A stretch of 64,000 nucleotides of DNA, taken from assembly GCF_007655005.1 (NCBI RefSeq), contig NZ_SZVW01000018.1, positions 124,001 to 188,000 on the forward strand, given 5' to 3'. The notes under the pieces were generated by a model. That model was not told the origin of the DNA and did no database searches. It was given only the letters and a program-made list of their open reading frames with translations. The DNA comes from Streptomyces tibetensis (GTDB lineage Bacteria > Actinomycetota > Actinomycetes > Streptomycetales > Streptomycetaceae). A program made the position numbers and the translations under genes. Shown one piece after another: positions 1 through 8,779 of the stretch (position 1 is the first letter of the stretch; each line of letters opens with the position of its first letter).

Positions 1-2390
1 GGATCGGCGGACTTGGGCTGTGACCCGGCGTTGTCTTCGTCACCCATGGCGATTCCGCGCCGCTTTGAGACGTACACCGCCCCGGCGATCACAAGGAACG
101 CGAGGACGGCGACCAGAATCCGCACCCCGATGCTCTTGTCCGGCCCGTAGGAGAATTTGATCACCGCGGGTGCGATGAGCAGCGACACCAGGTTCATGAC
201 CTTCAGCAGCGGGTTGATCGCGGGGCCCGCGGTGTCCTTGAAGGGGTCGCCGACCGTGTCTCCGATCACGGTCGCCGCATGGGCCTCGCCGCCCTTGCCA
301 CCGTGGTGGCCGTCCTCGACGAGCTTCTTGGCGTTGTCCCAGGCGCCACCGGAGTTGGCGAGGAACACCGCCATCAGCGTGCCCGCGCCGATCGCGCCCG
401 CCAGGAACGCCCCGAGCGGACCGACACCGAGCGTGAACCCGATGAAGATGGGCGCCATCACCGCCAGCAGACCGGGCGTGGCGAGCTCGCGCAGGGCGTC
501 CTTGGTGCAGATGTCGACGACCTTGCCGTACTCCGGGGTCTCGCTGTAGTCCATGATCCCCGGCTTCTCGCGGAACTGCCGGCGCACCTCGTAGACCACG
601 GAACCCGCCGACCGCGACACGGCGTTGATCGCCAGCCCCGAGAAGAGGAAGACGACCGCCGCGCCGGCGATGAGGCCCACGAGGTTGTTGGGCTGGGAGA
701 TGTCCATCATCAGGCTCATCGGGGCGCCGTCCCCGCTGAGTTTCTCGCCCACGTCCCGCGCGCCGGTGAAGATGGCGTCGCGGTACGACCCGAACAGCGC
801 CGCCGCCGCGAGCACGGCCGTGGCGATCGCGATGCCCTTGGTGATCGCCTTGGTGGTGTTGCCGACCGCGTCCAGGTTGGTGAGCACCTGCGCGCCCGCG
901 CCCTCGACGTCGCCGGACATCTCCGCGATGCCCTGTGCGTTGTCGGACACGGGCCCGAAGGTGTCCATCGCGACGATCACACCGACCGTGGTGAGCAGGC
1001 CGGTGCCGGCCAGTGCCACCGCGAACAGCGCCAGCATGATCGACGTGCCCCCGAGCAGGAACGCCCCGTACACACCGAGTCCGATCAACAGGGCGGTGTA
1101 GACGGCCGATTCGAGACCGACGGAGATACCGGCGAGGACGACGGTGGCCGGGCCGGTGAGCGAGGACTTGCCGATGTCCCTGACGGGCCGGCGGGTGGTC
1201 TCGGTGAAGTAGCCGGTCAGTTGCTGGATCAGGGCGGCGAGCACGATTCCGATGGCCACCGCAACCAGCGCGAGGACGCGCGGGTCACCGTCCTTGCCCA
1301 GGATCGCGCTGTCGGCGACGCCGTCGAGCTCGGAGTACTTCCCCGGCAGGTACACGAAGACGGCCACCGCCACCAGCACGAGCGAGATCACCGCGGAGAT
1401 GAAGAACCCGCGGTTGATGGCGCTCATGCCGCTGCGGTCGGCGCGCCGGGGCGCCACCGCGAAGATGCCGATCATGGCGGTGATCACACCGATCGCCGGC
1501 ACGAGCAGCGGGAAGCCGAGCCCCGCGTTCCCGAAGGCCGCCGAGCCCAGGATGAGCGCGGCGACCAGGGTCACGGCGTACGACTCGAAGAGGTCGGCCG
1601 CCATGCCCGCGCAGTCGCCGACGTTGTCGCCCACGTTGTCGGCGATGGTCGCGGCATTGCGCGGATCGTCCTCCGGAATGCCCTGTTCGACCTTGCCGAC
1701 CAGGTCGGCGCCGACGTCGGCGGCCTTGGTGAAGATGCCGCCGCCGACACGCATGAACATCGCGATCAGCGCGGCCCCGAGGCCGAAGCCCTCGAGCACC
1801 TTGGGCGCGTCGGCCGCGTACACCAGCACCACGCAGGAGGCGCCGAGCAGGCCGAGGCCCACCGTGAACATGCCGACCACGCCACCCGTGCGAAAGGCGA
1901 TCTTCATCGCCTTGTGCGAGACGGCGGTCAGATCCTTTTCCGGCTCGCCTTGAGCCGGAGTGGCTTCACGCGCCGCCGCGGCGACACGCACATTGCTGCG
2001 TACGGCGAGCCACATGCCGATATAGCCGGTGGCCGCCGAGAACGCCGCTCCGATCAGAAAGAACACCGACCGTCCGGCACGCTGACTCCAGTCGTCCGCG
2101 GGCAGCAGCATGAGCAGGAAGAACACGACCACGGCGAATACGCCGAGCGTGCGCAGCTGACGGGCCAGATAGGCGTTGGCTCCTTCCTGGACCGCCGCCG
2201 CGATCTTCTTCATGCTGTCGGTGCCCTCGCCGGCCGCGAGCACTTGGCGCACCAGGACGCCCGCGACCGCCAGCGCCGCCAGTGCGACGACCGCGATGAC
2301 CACGATGAGAACGCGGTTGCCATCGGTCAGTACGGCGGCTGCGAGGTCTGTGGGATGGCCCGACTGTTGTGAGAGGGAAAGCCCCGCCAT
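1..2390 (-). CDS. hppA: K+-insensitive proton-pumping pyrophosphatase (3' end outside window)
   Basis: Membrane-bound H+-translocating pyrophosphatase that hydrolyses PPi to pump protons. Start is ATG at 2390 behind a perfect AGGAGG (2394-2400 region); 796 codons are in the window and the frame runs off the left edge. Visible features: many transmembrane segments, the substrate motif DVGADLVGKVE followed by DDPRN and DNVGDNVGDCAG, and a second acidic set near the C-terminus (GDTVGDPFKDTAGPA). The motif GNTTKA, with Lys where K+-dependent enzymes have Ala, marks the K+-independent subfamily (family knowledge). In S. coelicolor the same gene lies next to the bldG locus, as here. The C-terminal tail is Asp/Asn rich and cut by the window edge. 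Confidence 0.96.
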   Translation of the reverse strand, partial: MAGLSLSQQSGHPTDLAAAVLTDGNRVLIVVIAVVALAALAVAGVLVRQVLAAGEGTDSMKKIAAAVQEGANAYLARQLRTLGVFAVVVFFLLMLLPADDWSQRAGRSVFFLIGAAFSAATGYIGMWLAVRSNVRVAAAAREATPAQGEPEKDLTAVSHKAMKIAFRTGGVVGMFTVGLGLLGASCVVLVYAADAPKVLEGFGLGAALIAMFMRVGGGIFTKAADVGADLVGKVEQGIPEDDPRNAATIADNVGDNVGDCAGMAADLFESYAVTLVAALILGSAAFGNAGLGFPLLVPAIGVITAMIGIFAVAPRRADRSGMSAINRGFFISAVISLVLVAVAVFVYLPGKYSELDGVADSAILGKDGDPRVLALVAVAIGIVLAALIQQLTGYFTETTRRPVRDIGKSSLTGPATVVLAGISVGLESAVYTALLIGLGVYGAFLLGGTSIMLALFAVALAGTGLLTTVGVIVAMDTFGPVSDNAQGIAEMSGDVEGAGAQVLTNLDAVGNTTKAITKGIAIATAVLAAAALFGSYRDAIFTGARDVGEKLSGDGAPMSLMMDISQPNNLVGLIAGAAVVFLFSGLAINAVSRSAGSVVYEVRRQFREKPGIMDYSETPEYGKVVDICTKDALRELATPGLLAVMAPIFIGFTLGVGPLGAFLAGAIGAGTLMAVFLANSGGAWDNAKKLVEDGHHGGKGGEAHAATVIGDTVGDPFKDTAGPAINPLLKVMNLVSLLIAPAVIKFSYGPDKSIGVRILVAVLAFLVIAGAVYVSKRRGIAMGDEDNAGSQPKSAD

Positions 2391-2607
2391 TCGTCCTCCT
2401 TGACGCTTGGGCTGAGCTCAAGATGTGGACGGGATTGTAGGTACCGGAACCTGATCAAAACAGAGCGCGATAAACGGATTGGCCTTCCGTGGTAATGCCC
2501 TGAAAGCATTCTGAGGCTGCCGGAGGGCGCGCGAATGATCGTGAACGAATTCACGCGATGAACGACACAGGAACTACTGTAAAGGCGAGCACTGACACCC
2601 GCACATG

Positions 2608-2637
2608 CCGAAGGGCCCCACGAGTGGGGCCCTTCGG
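2608..2637. terminator. Perfect 13-bp hairpin terminator
   Basis: Inverted repeat with a 13-bp perfect GC-rich stem and a CGAG loop, just 3' of the minus-strand anti-sigma gene (stop at 2664). There is no U-tract, which is usual for Streptomyces terminators. It separates the bldG operon from the hppA promoter region. Confidence 0.8.
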
Positions 2638-2663
2638 AAGAACGGGTGTGTGCGGTGGCGGGG

Positions 2664-3101
2664 TCAGACCAGAATCGTCGGCGGCGGCGTGGTCGGCCAG
2701 GTCATCTTGATCAGCCCGCCGTGCTCGCCCGCACTGACCTCGACGTCGTCGACGAGTCCGCTGATGACCGCGAGGCCCATCTCGTCCTCCTCGGCCTCAC
2801 CGTCGGGATCGCCGGGTCCCGCGCCGGGGGCGCGCTCGCCGGCCACCGCATGCGGGGCCTCGTCGCCGACCTCGATGGAGAACTGCTTCTCCTCCTCGAT
2901 CAGCAGCACCTTCACAGGTGCCGAGATCCCGACGGTCTGGTGCAGCCCGACGGCCCGGGTGCACGCCTCGCCTACGGCGAGCCTGACCTCGTCGAGGACG
3001 GCCTCGTCCACTCCGGCCCTGCGCGCCACCGCTGCCGCCACCAGACGGGCGGTCCTGACGTGCTCGGGCAGCGCGCTGAAGCGGAGCTCAACGGTGGCCA
3101 T
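2664..3101 (-). CDS. RsbW-like ATP-binding anti-sigma factor, bldG partner
   Basis: Protein of 145 aa with a GHKL/HATPase_c_2 fold of the RsbW/SpoIIAB type, expected to bind a sigma factor and/or the STAS antagonist BldG. The N-box is visible as LAVGEACTRAVG and the G2 region as EMGLAVISGLVDDVEV; the glycine-rich lid is replaced by an acidic, proline-rich stretch (about residues 87-108). The start is set at the ATG at 3101 behind GAGGGGG; an in-frame upstream start at 3116 is possible. It is downstream of bldG on the same strand with a 124-nt gap, the arrangement of bldG and SCO3548 in S. coelicolor, where the two are co-transcribed (established knowledge). Confidence 0.9.
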   Translation of the reverse strand: MATVELRFSALPEHVRTARLVAAAVARRAGVDEAVLDEVRLAVGEACTRAVGLHQTVGISAPVKVLLIEEEKQFSIEVGDEAPHAVAGERAPGAGPGDPDGEAEEDEMGLAVISGLVDDVEVSAGEHGGLIKMTWPTTPPPTILV

Positions 3102-3225
3102 GCATCCCCCTCGCAACTACGGGCGTGCTGTCGAGAGGCGCCGGGCCGCCGAAGCCCGGGCCCCCTCGGTCTTCTTTCGCCGGCCATCGGCCGACCCGAC
3201 CCGGGCACACGGCCCGGGACCGGCG

Positions 3226-3567
3226 TCAGTCGGTGGCCGCAACCGCTTCCTCGACCGAGGTGTGAATCGGGAACACCTTGGTGAGACCGGTGATACGGAA
3301 GATCTTCAGAATGCGCTCCTGGTTGCAGACCAGGCGCAGGGAGCCCTCATGGGCCCGCACGCGCTTCAGGCCGCCGACCAGTACGCCGAGTCCGGTGGAG
3401 TCGAGGAAGTCCACGCCCTCCATGTCGACGACAAGGTGGAAACTGCCGTCGTTCACCAGCTCGACCAACTGCTCGCGCAGCTTGGGCGCGGTATATACGT
3501 CGATTTCGCCACCGACCCTGACGATCGTGCGATCGCCCATGGTTTCGGTCGACAGGGACAGGTCCAC
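3226..3567 (-). CDS. bldG: Anti-sigma factor antagonist BldG
   Basis: 113-aa STAS-domain protein, the exact length of S. coelicolor BldG. The phosphorylatable serine lies in the motif DSTGLG (Ser57), and the protein starts MDLSLSTETMGDRTIVRVGG. BldG is needed for aerial hyphae and antibiotic production and works through a phosphorylation switch with cognate anti-sigma factors (established for S. coelicolor). It is first in the bldG-rsbW-like operon. The 78-nt stretch between its start and the divergent helicase gene must hold its promoter. Confidence 0.97.
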   Translation of the reverse strand: MDLSLSTETMGDRTIVRVGGEIDVYTAPKLREQLVELVNDGSFHLVVDMEGVDFLDSTGLGVLVGGLKRVRAHEGSLRLVCNQERILKIFRITGLTKVFPIHTSVEEAVAATD

Positions 3568-3645
3568 GGATCCTCCAGCACCTTGCTATCGAGCGGTCGC
3601 CCTAGGGGCATTCGGCTTCAGCCCCTGGACGCTTCGCCAGCCGCG

Positions 3646-6174
3646 ATGGCATTCAATCACTTACCGGCAGGCGTGCACGACGCCTTGGCTCCATTGTCCG
3701 TCACTCCAGTGACACACTCGGTGCCGATGGCCAAGAATCACCGATCCGATCGAACCCCGACGGACCCCGCCTCCCGGCCCGCGCCGGGCGCGGTCCTGGA
3801 CCGGCTCGCGTCCGGTCCGAGCAGGGCTTCGCGCATTACTCATACGGAGCACTTGCCCCCGCGTGAGGGTCGGCATGCCGTCTGGCCCGACCGGATCCGC
3901 GCGGAGGTCGTGGCGGCCGTGCGAGCCGCGGGCATCGAGCATCCCTGGGCCCACCAGGCACGGGCGGCCGAGCACGCCCTGGACGGCGAGTCCGTCGTCG
4001 TCGCCACCGGCACGGCCTCCGGCAAGTCCCTGGCCTACCTCGCGCCGGTCCTGTCCACCCTTCTGGAGGGCGCGGAGGCCCCGAACGGCCGGGGCGCCAC
4101 CGCCCTCTACCTGGCTCCGACCAAGGCGCTCGCGGCGGACCAGTGCCGGTCGGTGAAGGAACTTTCACACCCTCTGGGCCATTCGGTACGCGCAGCCGTG
4201 TACGACGGCGATACTCCGTTCGAGGAACGCGAGTGGATCCGCCAGTACGCCAACTACGTCCTGACCAACCCGGACATGCTGCACCGGGGCATCCTGCCCT
4301 CCCACCCCCGCTGGTCCTCCTTCCTGAAGTCGCTGCGCTACGTCGTCATCGACGAGTGCCACACCTACCGCGGTGTCTTCGGCTCCCACGTCGCCCAAGT
4401 GCTGCGCCGGCTTCGCCGCCTGTGTGCCCGCTACGGCGCGTCGCCCGTGTTCCTGCTGGCCTCGGCGACGGCCGCGGAGCCCTCGGTGGCAGCCCGCCGC
4501 CTGACCGGCCTGCCGGTCGTGGAAGTGGCCGACGACGCCTCCCCCCGCGGTGAACTGGTGTTCGCCCTCTGGGAGCCGCCGCTGACCGAGCTGCACGGCG
4601 AGAAGGGCGCTCCCGTCCGCCGCACGGCCACCGCCGAGGCCGCCGACCTGCTGACCGACCTCACGGTGCAGGGCGTGCGCTCGGTCGCCTTCGTCCGCTC
4701 CCGGCGCGGCGCCGAGCTGATCTCGGTCATCTCCCAGGAGCGTCTGGCCGAGGTCGACCGGTCGCTGAGCCGGCGTGTCGCGGCCTACCGGGGCGGCTAT
4801 CTTCCGGAAGAGCGCCGCGCTCTCGAACAAGCCCTCCATTCGGGTGAACTCCTGGGCCTCGCCGCGACGAACGCCCTCGAACTCGGCATCGACATCTCCG
4901 GCCTCGACGCGGTCGTCATCGCCGGCTACCCGGGCACGCGGGCCTCCCTGTGGCAGCAGGCGGGCCGGGCCGGACGGGCCGGGCAGGGGGCCCTGGCCGT
5001 CCTGGTCGCCCGCGACGACCCGCTGGACACGTTCCTCGTCCACCACCCCGAGGCCCTGTTCGACCAGCCCGTCGAATCGACCGTCCTCGACCCCGACAAC
5101 CCCTACGTGCTGGCCCCGCACCTGTGCGCGGCCGCGGCGGAGCTGCCCCTGACGGACGAGGACCTCGACCTGTTCGGCCCGGCGAGCGAGGGCCTGCTGC
5201 CCCAGCTGGAGGCCGCGAAGCTGCTGCGCCGCCGGACCAGAGCCTGGCACTGGACCCGCCGCGAGCGCGCCGCCGACCTGACGGACATCCGCGGTGAGGG
5301 CGGGCGCCCGGTCCAGGTCGTCGAGACCGGCACGGGCCGGCTGCTCGGCACGGTCGACGCCGGTGCCGCGCACTCGACGGTGCACGAGGGGGCGGTCCAC
5401 CTGCACCAGGGCCGCACCTACCTGGTGCGGTCGCTGGACCTGGAGGACTCCGTCGCCCTCGTCGAGGAGGCCGCCCCGCCGTACTCCACGGTCGCCCGCG
5501 ACACCACGTCCATCTCCGTCCTGGAGACGGACGTGGAGATCCCCTGGGGAGACGGCCGCCTCTGCTACGGCTCCGTCGAGGTCACCAACCAGGTCGTCTC
5601 CTTCCTGCGTCGCCGGCTCATCACGGGTGAAGTCCTGGGCGAGACGAAACTCGACCTCCCTCCTCGTACGCTGCGCACCCGCGCCGTGTGGTGGACCGTC
5701 ACCGAGGACCAGCTGGACCGCGCCCGGATCAACCCGGAGATCCTCGGCGGCTCCCTGCACGCCGCCGAGCACGCGTCGATCGGCCTGCTGCCCCTCTTCG
5801 CGACCTGTGACCGCTGGGACATCGGCGGCGTCTCGATCCCGCTCCACCCCGACACACTCCTGCCGACGGTCTTCGTCTACGACGGCCATCCGGGTGGGGC
5901 GGGCTTCGCGGAGCGCGCCTTCCACACCGCCCGCACCTGGCTGACCGCCACCCGCCAGGCCATCGCCTCCTGCGAGTGCGACGCCGGCTGCCCCTCCTGC
6001 ATCCAGTCCCCCAAGTGCGGCAACGGCAACGACCCGCTGCACAAGAGGGGGGCGGTGCGGCTCCTCACGGTGTTGCTGGAGGGAGCGCCGGCGGAGAAGG
6101 AGTCCGGGGACGAGGCACCCGAGCAGCCGCCGGGACATCCAGCGGAGCGGCCGGAGGCCCCGCCCGCGCCCTGA
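3646..6174 (+). CDS. DEAD/DECH-box helicase with DUF1998 C-terminus (MrfA/YprA type)
   Basis: 842-aa superfamily 2 helicase. Walker A is ATGTASGKS (about residue 120), motif II reads DECH, and the helicase C domain carries LGIDISGLDAVVIAGYPG and QQAGRAGRAG. The C-terminal DUF1998 region contains a four-cysteine cluster, CECDAGCPSCIQSPKC, at about residues 776-792, which binds metal in Bacillus MrfA, a DNA-repair helicase (family knowledge). The start is uncertain: ATG 3646 gives a conserved-looking N-terminus, while GTG 3721 or ATG 3727 would shorten it by about 26 residues; none has a strong ribosome site. In actinobacteria this helicase is a standard neighbour of the Tad/TadE secretion genes, as here. 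Its end overlaps the convergent TadE-like gene by 110 nt. Confidence 0.92.
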   Translation: MAFNHLPAGVHDALAPLSVTPVTHSVPMAKNHRSDRTPTDPASRPAPGAVLDRLASGPSRASRITHTEHLPPREGRHAVWPDRIRAEVVAAVRAAGIEHPWAHQARAAEHALDGESVVVATGTASGKSLAYLAPVLSTLLEGAEAPNGRGATALYLAPTKALAADQCRSVKELSHPLGHSVRAAVYDGDTPFEEREWIRQYANYVLTNPDMLHRGILPSHPRWSSFLKSLRYVVIDECHTYRGVFGSHVAQVLRRLRRLCARYGASPVFLLASATAAEPSVAARRLTGLPVVEVADDASPRGELVFALWEPPLTELHGEKGAPVRRTATAEAADLLTDLTVQGVRSVAFVRSRRGAELISVISQERLAEVDRSLSRRVAAYRGGYLPEERRALEQALHSGELLGLAATNALELGIDISGLDAVVIAGYPGTRASLWQQAGRAGRAGQGALAVLVARDDPLDTFLVHHPEALFDQPVESTVLDPDNPYVLAPHLCAAAAELPLTDEDLDLFGPASEGLLPQLEAAKLLRRRTRAWHWTRRERAADLTDIRGEGGRPVQVVETGTGRLLGTVDAGAAHSTVHEGAVHLHQGRTYLVRSLDLEDSVALVEEAAPPYSTVARDTTSISVLETDVEIPWGDGRLCYGSVEVTNQVVSFLRRRLITGEVLGETKLDLPPRTLRTRAVWWTVTEDQLDRARINPEILGGSLHAAEHASIGLLPLFATCDRWDIGGVSIPLHPDTLLPTVFVYDGHPGGAGFAERAFHTARTWLTATRQAIASCECDAGCPSCIQSPKCGNGNDPLHKRGAVRLLTVLLEGAPAEKESGDEAPEQPPGHPAERPEAPPAP

Positions 6175-6496
6175 CCTCCACCGTGAATGGTCCGCGGCCC
6201 GACGCCGCCGTCACGTCCGAGATCTCCCCGGCGACCTCGCACCGCACGAGCCGCACGCCCTGCGCCCGGGCCACCCGGCCGGCCCGGGCGCAGGCCGCCG
6301 GGCCGCCGTCGGCCCAGTGGTCCGCAGCGGCCAGCGCCGCGAGGTCGGCCCCGCCCGCCGCGCGATGCCGGACGACGACGGCCTGCCCGAGCGCGAGAAC
6401 GACCCCGAACACCACGCACAGGACGGCGATCGCCCCGACGCTCCAGACGGTGGCGGAGCCCCTGTCCGACCCCACCACCGTTCGGCCCCCTCTCAC
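6065..6496 (-). CDS. TadE-like secretion-neighbourhood protein (Rv3654c-like)
   Basis: 143 aa. The N-terminal DRGSATVWSVGAIAVLCVVFG is a prepilin/TadE-type signal-anchor with one transmembrane helix, followed by an Ala-rich amphipathic region with two cysteines and a Pro-rich tail. It is most likely a minor pseudopilin of the Tad system. The GTG start at 6496 overlaps the stop of the upstream TadE gene in GTGA, so translation is coupled. The last 110 nt overlap the 3' end of the opposite-strand helicase; the low-complexity tail PRPRTPSPPALPPATP is the part that overlaps. Confidence 0.8.
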   Translation of the reverse strand: MRGGRTVVGSDRGSATVWSVGAIAVLCVVFGVVLALGQAVVVRHRAAGGADLAALAAADHWADGGPAACARAGRVARAQGVRLVRCEVAGEISDVTAASGRGPFTVEVRARAGPPAAPLDVPAAARVPRPRTPSPPALPPATP

Positions 6497-6852
6497 GTGC
6501 CCACCGCCTCCTCCACCGACGCCACGGCCTCCTCGCGCACGGCGAAGGACAGGCCCCGCAACACCGGCGGCTCGGCCACCACGGTCACCCGGACGTGCTC
6601 CGCATCCCGGCTGACCGTCACCTTCGCGCCGGGCGGCGCCGCCTCGTGGGTCAGCTTCACGACCGCGCCGGGCGGGTCCTGGCGGGCCGCCGCACGCGCG
6701 CCCGTCCGCGCGGCGTCCACGCACTGGATCTGCGCGGCCACGACCAGCAGCCCCCACACCAGCGCCATCGCGAACATCACCAGCACCGGCAGCACCACGG
6801 CCGACTCCGCCGTGACGAACCCCCGGTCCGCCCCCCGCTCACATCCGCGCAC
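6493..6852 (-). CDS. TadE family pilus assembly protein
   Basis: 119 aa with the TadE signature: a short basic N-terminus, the processing region GFVTAESAVVLPVLVMF (Glu at the +5-like position) and a single transmembrane helix, followed by an extracytoplasmic domain. It is a minor pseudopilin expected to be processed by a TadV-type prepilin peptidase and inserted in the Tad/Flp machinery. Its start overlaps the upstream Flp-pilin-like gene by 14 nt and its stop overlaps the next gene in GTGA. Confidence 0.85.
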   Translation of the reverse strand: MRGCERGADRGFVTAESAVVLPVLVMFAMALVWGLLVVAAQIQCVDAARTGARAAARQDPPGAVVKLTHEAAPPGAKVTVSRDAEHVRVTVVAEPPVLRGLSFAVREEAVASVEEAVGT

Positions 6853-7048
6853 TGAGGGCGTCCTTCACGATGTTCTGCAGCTCCGCACTGACCGGGCCGC
6901 TCGTGACGACCTTGTAGAGCACCACGGCGAACGCCACCGCCGCGACGATTCCCATCGCGTACTCGGAGGTGACCATCCCAGCGTCCCGCCGCGCCGCACG
7001 CATCCCACACACCAGGGCACACAGCCGTGCCCGTACCGCCTTGTACAT
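6839..7048 (-). CDS. Flp-pilin-like small protein, DUF4244
   Basis: 69 aa: basic N-terminus, then DAGMVTSEYAMGIVAAVAFAVVLYK, a prepilin-like cleavage region (G/MVTSEYA, Glu5-like) with one hydrophobic helix, and a short C-terminus. This is the DUF4244 family seen in actinobacterial tad loci and is the likely major pilin subunit. GGGGGTTGAG precedes the ATG at 7048. It lies 70 nt after tadC, so it may be expressed from the operon or from its own promoter. Confidence 0.85.
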   Translation of the reverse strand: MYKAVRARLCALVCGMRAARRDAGMVTSEYAMGIVAAVAFAVVLYKVVTSGPVSAELQNIVKDALSARM

Positions 7049-7118
7049 CTCAACCCCCGTAGGAAAGAGTCCGAACCATCACTGTTTGTCGCTCACTTGC
7101 TCCGGGTCCGTCGCCGCG

Positions 7119-7910
7119 TCACCCACCACCCCCTCCGAGCACGCCGCCCGCGAGTCCGATCACCACGGGCAGCACACCGACCGCGATGAACGCGGGCAGG
7201 AAGCACAGACCGACCGGTGCGCTGACCATCACTCCCGCTCGACGGGCCCTGGCCGTGGCGGCGCGGCCCCACTCGGCCCGGGCCTCGGCGGCGAGCCGCG
7301 CGACCGGCACTGCCGCGGGCAGCCCGGACACATCGGCCCGTTCGAGCAGCCGGGCCAGCCCTTCGGCGCCCGGCACGGCACCCAACCTCCGCCAGGCCGA
7401 GCCCGGTTCGCCGCCCAACCGCACCTCCGCCGCACCCCGGGCGAGGGCATCGCCGACAGGGCCGCCCAAGGCCTCACCCACCGCCTGAGCCGCGATCACC
7501 GGGCCGGCGCCCGCCGCGATGCAGGCCGCCAGCAGGTCGGCGGCGAGGGGCAGTTGCCGGCCCGCCTCTGCGAGGTCGGGGGCGCCCGGGTCCGCACCGG
7601 CCGTCTCCCGGCTCGATCGCCACCGCCACACCCCCACCGCCCCGGCCAGTCCCACGGCGGCCCCGGCGAGGCCTCCGATCAGCACCCATCCGGCACCGGC
7701 CACGCCCACCGGGGCCAGCCACGTCCGTGCGGCCCCGCGCCATGCCGTCCGCGGGACAGGAACAGTCGCTTCCCGTACCCCTGACAGCTCGGTCAGTCGC
7801 CGGCGCATCCTCCGGTGGCGCCGCGCCCGTACCAGTCGGCGCGCCAGCCATCCGGCGGCCAGCACGATCCCCACGGCCACCCCCAGCCTGTGGACAACGT
7901 CCCCGCTCAT
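7119..7910 (-). CDS. Type II secretion system F family protein, TadC-like
   Basis: 263 aa with the T2SSF/GspF domain in the C-terminal half and transmembrane helices near residues 10, 60-85 and at the C-terminus (PVGLCFLPAFIAVGVLPVVIG). It is an inner-membrane platform protein of the Tad pilus. It begins with ATG at 7910 overlapping the TadB stop in ATGA. The C-terminal end is glycine rich (GGVLGGGGG). Confidence 0.88.
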   Translation of the reverse strand: MSGDVVHRLGVAVGIVLAAGWLARRLVRARRHRRMRRRLTELSGVREATVPVPRTAWRGAARTWLAPVGVAGAGWVLIGGLAGAAVGLAGAVGVWRWRSSRETAGADPGAPDLAEAGRQLPLAADLLAACIAAGAGPVIAAQAVGEALGGPVGDALARGAAEVRLGGEPGSAWRRLGAVPGAEGLARLLERADVSGLPAAVPVARLAAEARAEWGRAATARARRAGVMVSAPVGLCFLPAFIAVGVLPVVIGLAGGVLGGGGG

Positions 7911-8779
7911 GCCGCAGCCTCCGCGCCCCGCACGATCCGCCGCACCCACCACAGCCCCAGGCCCTCCAGCACCCCGCCGGCCGCCAGACAGCCCAGACCC
8001 GCTCCGGTGTGCAACAGGACGTGGAGGGGATCGGCTCCGAGGGCGGTCCCGATGAGGAGCCCCAGGGCAGGCAACCCGGCGAGCATCACCGCCGTGGCCC
8101 GGGCTCCCGCCAACTGGGCTCGGAGATCGCACTGTTGGTCGCGTTCGGCGCGCAGGGCGGCGGCGAGCCGGTCGAGTCCGTCCGCGAGTCCCGCGCCCTG
8201 GTCCACGGCCACCCGCCAACACGCCGCGAGTCCGCGCAGGCCCTCGGCGCCCGGTTGCCGTGCCGCCGTGGCGAGCGTGTCCGGCACGTCGCCGCCGAAC
8301 CGCGCCGCGGCCAGCACCGTGGACTGCGCGTCCGCGAGTCCGCCGCAGTCCCGGGCGGCCCGCAGCAGCGCCTCACCCGGCTGGCGTCCCGCCCGCACCT
8401 CGCCGCCGAGCGCCCCGCACAACGCGATCACCGCGTCGGTCCGGCGCTCCCGGTCCCGCCGCGCCCGGCCGGCCAGCCGGGCCCGCCGCAGCAACGGCAC
8501 CCCGGCCGCTCCCAGAACGAGCGGCAGCACCGACGCCCCGAGCACCGCCAGCACCAGCCCGGCCACCGCCGACCACCACTCGGCCCGCAGCCGCCCACGG
8601 ACGCGCCGCAGCTCACCGGCCGTGCGCGTCCACCCCGGGGGCCCCTTCCCGACGGGGGCGCCCTCCGCGAGCAGCAACCGCGTCCGCCGTGCCGTCCCAT
8701 CGCGCTCGGCCAGCAGCCAGACAGCCGCCCCCATGCACGCCACGGCCGCACCCACCGCCACCCCAGGCGCCTCCGTCAT
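7907..8779 (-). CDS. Type II secretion system F family protein, TadB-like
   Basis: 290 aa, the second platform protein. Transmembrane segments occur at about residues 8-25, 60-85, and two near the C-terminus, with a T2SSF domain between. It starts MTEAPGVAVGAAVACMGAAV at ATG 8779, overlapping the TadA stop in ATGA, and ends with ATGA into tadC. The TadB-TadC pair and the adjacent ATPase define a complete inner-membrane motor. Confidence 0.88.
   Translation of the reverse strand: MTEAPGVAVGAAVACMGAAVWLLAERDGTARRTRLLLAEGAPVGKGPPGWTRTAGELRRVRGRLRAEWWSAVAGLVLAVLGASVLPLVLGAAGVPLLRRARLAGRARRDRERRTDAVIALCGALGGEVRAGRQPGEALLRAARDCGGLADAQSTVLAAARFGGDVPDTLATAARQPGAEGLRGLAACWRVAVDQGAGLADGLDRLAAALRAERDQQCDLRAQLAGARATAVMLAGLPALGLLIGTALGADPLHVLLHTGAGLGCLAAGGVLEGLGLWWVRRIVRGAEAAA

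Noticed and set aside
279..2372. Long open frame on the plus strand opposite hppA (about 700 codons)
   Set aside because: It is antisense to a well-supported membrane pyrophosphatase and its sequence is a His/Asp/Arg/Gly-rich mirror typical of high-GC shadow frames.
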